In this document: piece after piece, positions 1 through 5,635 of the stretch
Layout: each line of letters begins with the position of its first letter
How positions within the stretch are numbered: position 1 is the first letter of the stretch
Origin: Verrucomicrobia bacterium UBA4286
GTDB taxonomy: Bacteria; Verrucomicrobiota; Kiritimatiellia; RFP12; UBA1067
Direction of reading: 5' to 3'
NCBI GenBank assembly: GCA_002395905.1
Contig: DGVK01000013.1
Span: 1 to 10,133 of the forward strand
DNA length: 10,133 bases
Notes under the pieces: generated by a model
The model's input: only the letters and a program-made list of their open reading frames with translations
Database searches by the model: none
What the model was told of the DNA's origin: nothing
Program-made: the position numbers and the translations under genes

Positions 1-17
1 ATTTTGTAGCGCGCCCC

Positions 18-63
18 GGCAGGGGCGGTTTGAGCCCTCTCCGGAGGGGGTGTTTCCCCTGCC
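18..63. repeat. Nested inverted repeat / hairpin in intergenic DNA
   Basis: The outer arms GGCAGGGG (18-25) and CCCCTGCC (56-63) are perfectly complementary. They enclose a second stem, CCCTC (35-39) with GGGGG (46-50), centred on the self-complementary CTCCGGAG (39-46). The inner stem contains one T-G pair. The structure lies in non-coding DNA before the convergent end of the regulator gene. It could be a terminator for a plus-strand gene upstream of the window, since GGTTTTCC follows at 70-77, or a small dispersed palindromic element. No clear U-tract directly follows, so the terminator role is only a guess. Confidence 0.5.
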
Positions 64-92
64 AGCCGTGGTTTTCCATGCGGTTAAAAAAA

Positions 93-109
93 AACTAGTG
101 CCTGTCCCC
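93..109 (+). repeat. 17-bp dispersed repeat, copy 1
   Basis: AACTAGTGCCTGTCCCC occurs here and again, identical and in the same orientation, at 7948-7964. Both copies lie in intergenic DNA just beyond the 3' end of a gene: this one 65 nt past the minus-strand regulator stop, the other 25 nt past the phosphoesterase stop. A run of nine A (86-94) overlaps its left edge. The GTGCCTGTCCCC core resembles a short motif I recall as dispersed in intergenic DNA of some bacteria, but I cannot verify that here. Its function is unknown. Confidence 0.75.
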
Positions 110-133
110 CGTCCCAACCCTTCACGTCGGCAA

Positions 134-156
134 TGGCAAAAACCATATCTTTGCCA
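134..156 (-). terminator. Weak hairpin just after the regulator gene
   Basis: TGGCAAA (134-140) pairs perfectly with TTTGCCA (150-156), giving a 7-bp stem with a 9-nt loop about 18 nt beyond the regulator's stop codon. Read on the minus strand, no U-run follows at once. A run of nine T on that strand (86-94) comes about 40 nt later. It could help end transcription of the regulator or protect the 3' end, but it is not a textbook intrinsic terminator. Confidence 0.3.
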
Positions 157-174
157 GCACGTTCGCCATCGGAA

Positions 175-1356
175 TCATGTCGGTTTTTGTTTGTTTCGCC
201 AGTTGCGCATGGTGCAGCCGAATTTCGCGCGAAACAGCTTTTTCAGATATGTTTCGTTGTTGAAGCCGCAAAGTTCGCCGATATTGCCTATGGGAGTCAT
301 TGTCTGTTCGAGCAGCTCGCACACCTTCTGGAGGCGGAGGGACTGTATGGTGTCGCAGATCGTTTGCCCTGTAACGGCCTTGTAGTTCATTTGCAGCAAG
401 CGAAGAGATGCACCGGCGGCTTTTGCGACATCCGAAACGGAAATCGGGCGGTTCCCCGCATAGAGGCGTATGAATTCGGTTGCTTTGCTTACCATGCGCC
501 CTGCGCCGTTCGGGTCGCATGTGGAGATTCGTTCTATTATGCCCTGGACGCCGAAAGTGCGAGGCGGCAATGTGCGTTCTTTGCCGCAGACGAGCTGGAC
601 AAGCGTTTCCGCAGCGATATATCCGCCATGCGCGAAATCGGGAATTATGCTTGAAAGAGTCGGCTGCATCTGCGAGCAAATGAAGTCTTCGTTGTCGACA
701 CCAAGCACCATGGCCTGTTCCGGAATGGCTATCGAGGCTTTTTTGCAGGCGTCCAGAACATCTTTTGCGCGGGCATCGTTTGCGGCGAATATGCCGCAAG
801 GCTTTGGGATGGTCGAAATCCATTTTGCCAACGCTGCAAGTTCTTGTCGCTGGTTGCGGCGAGCGCTGCATGGGGTGATGAATTCCGAGAACGAACACCC
901 CGAAAGGCAGGCGCATTCTCGCATTGCTTGACCTCTTTCCACAGCCCATTGGTCCATTTCGCGAGTATTGACGAATGCGAAGTTGGCCAGATGCTTGTCG
1001 ATAAAGAGTTTTGCTGCGGCTGCCGCTATCGCCTTGTTGTCGCAAAAGACGCAGCCGCAGCGCAGTTCCGTATCCGATGGCGGCTCCACGTTCACGAAGA
1101 CTGCGGCCTTGCACCCTATGTTCGGCAGGGAGCGCACCGTACGAGGGTCGTTCGTGCCGATGATTACGCCGTCCGGCTTCCAAGTGCGGAATTCTTCTCT
1201 CGTGTGGCGAGAGGTACCTGTTCCATACAGTTGCACCTGCACTTCCGGATGGACAGCGGCGAAATGCAGTATTCCGCCTGTCATGTCTCGTGAGGCTTTC
1301 TGGCTTGTCAGCAGGTGCGCGAGAATGCGCACAGGCTCTTTGCTCCCTGTCGTCAT
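175..1356 (-). CDS. XylR-type sugar-responsive transcriptional regulator (periplasmic-binding sensor + AraC HTH)
   Basis: A cytoplasmic one-component activator or repressor, 393 aa, close to the usual XylR length (about 390). Residues about 8-275 look like the LacI/ribose-binding-type sensor fold: VRILAHLL near the start, a PDGVIIGTNDP stretch, CGIFAANDARAKDVLDAC, and VLGVDNEDFICSQMQPTLSSI, which matches the typical 'GVDND..C....P.LSSI' of this family. Residues about 288-391 form an AraC domain with two helix-turn-helix units (about 305-330 and 355-387); the second ends KLFRAKFGCTMRNWR, like the family's F..KFG.TP..YR but with Met for Pro. It is transcribed divergently from the secreted-protein/GH5/phosphoesterase operon, which is its likely target; the sugar ligand is unknown. 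The ATG at 1356 has no visible Shine-Dalgarno sequence. Confidence 0.9.
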   Translation of the reverse strand: MTTGSKEPVRILAHLLTSQKASRDMTGGILHFAAVHPEVQVQLYGTGTSRHTREEFRTWKPDGVIIGTNDPRTVRSLPNIGCKAAVFVNVEPPSDTELRCGCVFCDNKAIAAAAAKLFIDKHLANFAFVNTREMDQWAVERGQAMRECACLSGCSFSEFITPCSARRNQRQELAALAKWISTIPKPCGIFAANDARAKDVLDACKKASIAIPEQAMVLGVDNEDFICSQMQPTLSSIIPDFAHGGYIAAETLVQLVCGKERTLPPRTFGVQGIIERISTCDPNGAGRMVSKATEFIRLYAGNRPISVSDVAKAAGASLRLLQMNYKAVTGQTICDTIQSLRLQKVCELLEQTMTPIGNIGELCGFNNETYLKKLFRAKFGCTMRNWRNKQKPT

Positions 1357-1363
1357 GCCGCTT

Positions 1364-1393
1364 AGTTTAGCATATTGTTCGCGTATTGTGCAA
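1364..1393 (-). promoter_or_regulatory. Possible promoter of the regulator gene
   Basis: On the minus strand, TTGCAC (1393-1388) and TAAACT (1369-1364) are separated by 18 nt. Each matches the sigma70 consensus only partly (3/6 and 4/6). Transcription would start close to the ATG at 1356, so the message would be nearly leaderless; this agrees with the lack of a Shine-Dalgarno sequence but is weak evidence. An operator for the regulator may lie anywhere in 1357-1499. TTG/CAA arms at 1386-1393 are the only small symmetric element I noticed there. Confidence 0.25.
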
Positions 1394-1434
1394 CAGCGTT
1401 TCGCAAAAGGTGATGTTTTCTGCGCATGAGCCTA

Positions 1435-1464
1435 TGGAAATCCTTTGCCCAAGTATGATACAAT
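1435..1464 (+). promoter_or_regulatory. Likely promoter of the secreted-protein/GH5/phosphoesterase operon
   Basis: An extended -10 element, TGATACAAT (1456-1464), lies 18 nt after a weak -35, TGGAAA (1435-1440, 4/6). Transcription would start around 1471, leaving a leader of about 28 nt that carries AAGGA (1487-1491), 8 nt before the ATG at 1500. A poor -35 with a good -10 is typical of activator-dependent promoters, which would suit control by the divergent XylR-type protein. That control is inferred. Confidence 0.5.
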
Positions 1465-1499
1465 ATGCCTCGTAAACTTGAAAAGAAAGGATTTAGATC

Positions 1500-4148
1500 A
1501 TGAGTGTGAAAAGTATTGCCGTTCTCGCGGCTGCGATTTCGGGCCTGGCACTTGCCGAAACGCCCGACAAGTTCGTGCGCTACGTCGAGTCCACCGGCTC
1601 GCAATACGTCGATACCGGCGTCACCGGCCGCTGGAACACCAAGGTCGAAGCCCAGGTCGAGTGGTTGAACTTCTCCGACAGCGCGTTTTTGTCGGCTGGC
1701 GACTATAACCAAAACACCAGACTCTACTTGTGCTACACCTACAAGCACGGGTCCGAGTCTTCGTATAATGTCATCTACACTTGCGCCGGAGGGTATCTCG
1801 ACGAGGTTTTCTACAACAGTTCGGCCGCGAGGTGGGAGAAGAACCGCATCTACGACTATGTGGCCGAACTTGCCCCGACCAACGGCGAAGGCCAGACGAC
1901 GACTAAAATCAAAGTGGATGGGCTGGAAATATGGAACAAGGCTAGCGCAGGAATTGACACTGGCGTGAATTTCTTCCTCTTCGCCAATAACCGCAATGGT
2001 AGTGCCAATGCATGGTCGAAAACCCGCTGCTACCGTCTCAAAATCTGGCAGGGGGCGAAGAACGGCGGCGACATGACGCTTGTGCGCGACCTTATCCCCT
2101 GCATAAAGAGCGGACGAGCTGGATTATGGGATGCAGTTTCAGGAGACATACTCTATTCGTCCACAAGCACGGAACTCGTCGCTGCCGACGAGAACAGTGA
2201 AGTCCCCGATGAGTTCGTGGAATACGTCGAATCGACAGGTGTAAATTTTATCGATACTGAAGTGGAAGCACGTTCCGGTACGGAGGCGGAGATTGATCTC
2301 GCCATTCTGAACAAGAAAACTTTTGACAAAGGTGTCCTCGAGGCATACAACGGCGATCTTGGCAACAACAACGCACGCTACTACCTCGCGCATTCCTATC
2401 AAGGCACGGTGACGTGCGGATACGGTCTCCACAAGACAACCGACGCGAGCTACACGGTCGGGCAGCGCTACTACATCGCCTCCTCGCTTGCCGCCGGTGC
2501 GCAGACGCTCACGATGGCGGTCCACGGCTCCGCCACGACCAACACCATCCACAGCGCCGCAGACGCAACCGCCATCGACACCGGTCTTCCGCTCTATCTT
2601 TTCGCCTGCAACAAGAACGGAAACATCGACTACGGCGGGCAATATCGCCTCTACGGCCTTACGATCAAGCAAGACGGTGTTCTTGTGCGCGACTTCAAGC
2701 CGTGCTTGAAGAACGGGGAATTCGCCCTCTACGATGATGTTTCAAAGCGTATTTTCCATGCAAAACGCGGACTTTTGAATGGCCCTCTGCAGACGATTCC
2801 CGTAAAGGCTCAGAATCTTATCTTTGTCGAATACATCGAATCGAGTGGTAATGAGACTCTTGATACGGGTGTCCGCGCCCGCGCCGGAACGCGGACCAAG
2901 GGCGAGTTCGCCTGGGCCGAGGCACTACGCACGAAAGCAAGCGAAGAGAACACATACCTTGAAGCACCGATCTACAGGAATGGACGTGCCTATCTTGGTG
3001 CCGATGACCCGATTTACTGGCCGTCATTCTTTTTCATGATGTATGCAGAGGACAGGACGATGTGGGGCGGCTATGGAAACGGTCTCGGTGGCTACAACTC
3101 TGTCCCGTATGGTGCCACCGCCTACAGTGGTTCCACCGCCGTCTCGATGTCAACGGTCGGGACGAAGTATTCCTTCGACGCCTCGTTCATGGACGGCGAG
3201 CAGACCATCGAACTCGACGGAACGCAGGTCTGGTCGCTCTCCAACGACCGGAACTACGACACGGGACGCAACCTCCACCTATTCTCGTCCGGCTCGCGTT
3301 ACCGTTCCGCCGCCCGGTGCTACGGACTCGAGATCTGGCAGGACGGCGAGCAGGTCCGCGACTTCAAGCCCTGCATCTACCAGGGCAAAGCCATGCTGTA
3401 CGATGCGGTTTCAAAAAGCGTCTTCCGCCCGTCGCCCGACATCCCCGCCTCTAAGACCGGCGGCGTCATACTCACCGGCGACGAGAAGCCCGACTGCTAT
3501 GTCGATTACGTCGAATCCGACGGCACGATCTTCGTCGATACCGGCGTCACCGGCAAGTCCGGCACCAAGGCGGACTTGAAGTTGCAGTTCAAGGAGAAGG
3601 CTGACAAGGGTTTTCTTGATTCTCGCAGCGGCGACGCCCGCTACTACTTGATACACAATGGCGCCAACAACAACGTTTTCTACATCGGATACGGAAAGGC
3701 CCAGTCGTTCAGCCCCTGCGCCATCAACACCGACTATACAGTCCAGTCCGAACTGTCCGTCGGCAGACAGGAAGTGACGGTGGATGGCGTTTCAAAATGG
3801 ACGACCGGGCAAGACACCACGCATATCAATCCAAGCGACAATATCAATACCGGCTACAATCTCTACCTCTTCGCCATGAACCAGGACGGCTCGCCGACAT
3901 ACGCAGGCCAGGCCCGGCTCTACTACTTGAAGCTCTATCAGGGGGACTCGGACGGAAGCAACATGAAACTCGTGCGCAACCTGAAGCCTGTGCGCCTCAC
4001 GAACGGGCTTGTCGTGCTGTGGGACTTCGTGGAGAAGAAAGCGTATCTGCCGCAGCTTGTCTCCTCGCCGGGAACCTACACGCAGTTCCCGGTCGTCGGC
4101 GCGGATGGCGAGGCGATACGCGACGGCTTGATGATTATCCTGAGATGA
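1500..4148 (+). CDS. Secreted protein of four LamG-like (concanavalin A-like) modules
   Basis: 882 aa. A type I signal peptide (MSVKSIAVLAAAISGLALA, cut before E20) is followed by four related modules starting near residues 25, 239, 442 and 666. Each opens with F-V-x-Y-[VI]-E-S-[TSD]-G...DTGV (DTEV in module 2), continues through a beta-rich stretch with an LFA or LFS strand, and ends with a [YL]-x-[IL]-[WKY]-Q...LVRDFKPC...LYDAVSK pattern. This is the LamG-like jelly-roll module common in secreted proteins of gut Kiritimatiellae and relatives; such folds usually bind glycans or serve adhesion. No catalytic motif, C-terminal anchor, PEP-CTERM or LPXTG signal is visible, so it is probably released or periplasmic. 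The start is supported by AAGGA at 1487. It is first in the operon, and its stop overlaps the GH5 start (ATGA). A binding or substrate-presenting role for the GH5 is plausible but inferred. Confidence 0.85.
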   Translation: MSVKSIAVLAAAISGLALAETPDKFVRYVESTGSQYVDTGVTGRWNTKVEAQVEWLNFSDSAFLSAGDYNQNTRLYLCYTYKHGSESSYNVIYTCAGGYLDEVFYNSSAARWEKNRIYDYVAELAPTNGEGQTTTKIKVDGLEIWNKASAGIDTGVNFFLFANNRNGSANAWSKTRCYRLKIWQGAKNGGDMTLVRDLIPCIKSGRAGLWDAVSGDILYSSTSTELVAADENSEVPDEFVEYVESTGVNFIDTEVEARSGTEAEIDLAILNKKTFDKGVLEAYNGDLGNNNARYYLAHSYQGTVTCGYGLHKTTDASYTVGQRYYIASSLAAGAQTLTMAVHGSATTNTIHSAADATAIDTGLPLYLFACNKNGNIDYGGQYRLYGLTIKQDGVLVRDFKPCLKNGEFALYDDVSKRIFHAKRGLLNGPLQTIPVKAQNLIFVEYIESSGNETLDTGVRARAGTRTKGEFAWAEALRTKASEENTYLEAPIYRNGRAYLGADDPIYWPSFFFMMYAEDRTMWGGYGNGLGGYNSVPYGATAYSGSTAVSMSTVGTKYSFDASFMDGEQTIELDGTQVWSLSNDRNYDTGRNLHLFSSGSRYRSAARCYGLEIWQDGEQVRDFKPCIYQGKAMLYDAVSKSVFRPSPDIPASKTGGVILTGDEKPDCYVDYVESDGTIFVDTGVTGKSGTKADLKLQFKEKADKGFLDSRSGDARYYLIHNGANNNVFYIGYGKAQSFSPCAINTDYTVQSELSVGRQEVTVDGVSKWTTGQDTTHINPSDNINTGYNLYLFAMNQDGSPTYAGQARLYYLKLYQGDSDGSNMKLVRNLKPVRLTNGLVVLWDFVEKKAYLPQLVSSPGTYTQFPVVGADGEAIRDGLMIILR
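1572..4091 (+). repeat. Four diverged in-frame tandem modules (about 200-225 codons each)
   Basis: Module starts are at about 1572, 2214, 2823 and 3495, so the periods are 214, 203 and 224 codons. The modules are well diverged over most of their length. Modules 1 and 4, however, share an exact 22-nt stretch at equivalent positions (1607-1628 and 3533-3554), and the RDFKPC region is nearly identical in modules 2 and 3 (about 2689-2705 and 3358-3374). Module 3 is the longest and carries a Gly/Ser/Tyr-rich insert (about 3061-3150). The pattern points to tandem duplication followed by divergence. Confidence 0.8.
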
Positions 4149-5635
4149 GCCTCTGGAGTTTCTTCGCGTTGGCATTCGCTTCGGCGGCCTTCCGGCTTTC
4201 CGCCGCCGATGTGGAATGGTCGCTTGGCCGCAACGCGGCGCGCGAGGGCGATGTCGTCGTCGTCGACACGCGCGGAACGCGCTCGGGCGGTGCGGCGCAC
4301 GCGAAGCTCGACCTTGGAGGAGCGACAGGCGGCGTACGCGCGACGATTCGAGCGCGAGGAAGGGGAATCGGGAGACCTGACAAGTCCTACTTCGGGCTCA
4401 AGTTTATGTTCCACTACCGCGATCCTGCGTCCGGCGCCGACCGCTGGCCGCAGGCGGACCACAAAGGCGGCGACTTCGACTGGACGACGCTGGAGCTGAC
4501 GACAGACCTCGGAGGAACGCCTGTCGGCGAGGTCGGCGTTACGCTCGGGCTGCAGAACGTGGCGGGGCGCGTGGAGTTCGACGTCTCGTCGTTCAAGGTC
4601 GAGCCGTTTGCGCTCTACGAGTTCCCACGCACTAACCAAAGCTACAAAGTGCGCTATCCGGCTAGCGTCGCCTCTCGTCCACAGCTGCGCGGAGCGATGC
4701 TTCCTCAAGACCCGACGGAAGACGACATAAAGACGCTCGCGGAATGGGGCGGGACGATCGGGCGGTTCCAGATGTCGCGCAATTTCCAGAAAATCGACGC
4801 GAACCTCGACTTCGACGAATACGTGAAGTGGCTCGACGGACGGCTCAACCTGCTGGAAAAAGTCCTCGTCTGGGCGCGGAAGTACGGCATGAAGATTTGC
4901 GTCGATCTGCATGTTCCGCCGGGGAGCATCCGCGACAATTCCGAAATGCGCATGTTTACAGACAAGGCATGCCTCGATTTGTATATCGAATGCTGGGAGA
5001 AGATGGCGCGGCGATTCAAGGGCAACACAGATGTCATCTACGGATACGACCTCCTGAACGAGCCGCACCAGAACCGCCATGCCGTGCCGTATTCCTACTG
5101 GGACGCGCAACGCCTGGCGGCCGAGGCGATTCGCCGCATAGATGAAGATACGACTATAATAATGGAGGCGAACTGGTCGTCGTCTGCGCCCGCCTACGAA
5201 TACATGTCGCCGCTCGCGATGGACAATGTCATATACGAAATCCACATGTACATCCCGTCCGACTACACGCACCAGGGAGTGCATGGATGGAGCCCGCCAA
5301 CGAAGTGGCCGGATGCGGCGAAAGGCTGGGACAAGGAGATGCTGCGCAAAAAACTCGCTCCGGTCGTCGCATTTGCCAAGCGGCATGACGCAAAGATATT
5401 CGTCGGTGAATTTTCCGCCATAGCGTGGGCGCAGGGCGCGGATAGATATATCAAGGATTGCATTGAACTTTTCGATGAATACGGTTGGGACTGGTGCTAT
5501 CATGCGTTCAACGAATGGCGTGGCTGGAATGTGGAGTATGCCGGCGAATCCCGCGAGAAATTGCAGCATGTCGGCGACACGCCTCGAAAACGAGTTTTGC
5601 TGGAAGGATTGAGGGGGAAGAAGAATGAAGAATGA
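4145..5635 (+). CDS. Secreted GH5-family glycoside hydrolase (cellulase-like) with N-terminal beta-sandwich domain
   Basis: 496 aa. The signal peptide MSLWSFFALAFASAAFRLSA is followed by a beta-rich region (about 21-160, ending FKVEPF) that resembles a carbohydrate-binding jelly roll. The (beta/alpha)8 catalytic domain is about 180-490. GH5 landmarks are visible: Arg207 in GRFQMSR, His256 in VDLH, Asn305-Glu306 in LLNEPH (general acid/base), His367 and Tyr369 in EIHMY, Glu422 in VGEFS (nucleophile) and Trp458 near the C-terminus. The two glutamates are 116 residues apart, normal for GH5. It should cut beta-glycosidic bonds with retention of configuration outside the cytoplasm; subfamily and substrate (glucan, mannan or other) cannot be set. 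The ATG at 4145 overlaps the previous stop (ATGA), suggesting translational coupling. An open frame extends upstream to 3797, but that part lies inside the preceding gene and lacks a signal peptide. Confidence 0.9.
   Translation: MSLWSFFALAFASAAFRLSAADVEWSLGRNAAREGDVVVVDTRGTRSGGAAHAKLDLGGATGGVRATIRARGRGIGRPDKSYFGLKFMFHYRDPASGADRWPQADHKGGDFDWTTLELTTDLGGTPVGEVGVTLGLQNVAGRVEFDVSSFKVEPFALYEFPRTNQSYKVRYPASVASRPQLRGAMLPQDPTEDDIKTLAEWGGTIGRFQMSRNFQKIDANLDFDEYVKWLDGRLNLLEKVLVWARKYGMKICVDLHVPPGSIRDNSEMRMFTDKACLDLYIECWEKMARRFKGNTDVIYGYDLLNEPHQNRHAVPYSYWDAQRLAAEAIRRIDEDTTIIMEANWSSSAPAYEYMSPLAMDNVIYEIHMYIPSDYTHQGVHGWSPPTKWPDAAKGWDKEMLRKKLAPVVAFAKRHDAKIFVGEFSAIAWAQGADRYIKDCIELFDEYGWDWCYHAFNEWRGWNVEYAGESREKLQHVGDTPRKRVLLEGLRGKKNEE

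Noticed and set aside
122..1183. Second minus-strand open frame over the regulator (353 codons)
   Set aside because: It overlaps the well-supported XylR-type gene in another frame and has a basic, low-complexity translation with no recognisable domain.
3797..4144. Upstream extension of the GH5 reading frame
   Set aside because: This part lies inside the last LamG-like module of the previous gene, is Arg-rich, and would bury the signal peptide that begins at 4145.
1500..4148. Possibility that the LamG-like protein is itself an enzyme (for example a GH16-type glucanase of the same fold)
   Set aside because: No E-x-D-x-x-E type catalytic motif was seen in any module; the conserved positions are structural (aromatics, RDFKPC, LYD).
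4076..5569. Long open frame on the minus strand opposite the GH5 gene (497 codons)
   Set aside because: It lacks family motifs, has an Arg/His-rich composition typical of a shadow of GC-rich coding DNA, and lies fully opposite genes with clear catalytic motifs.
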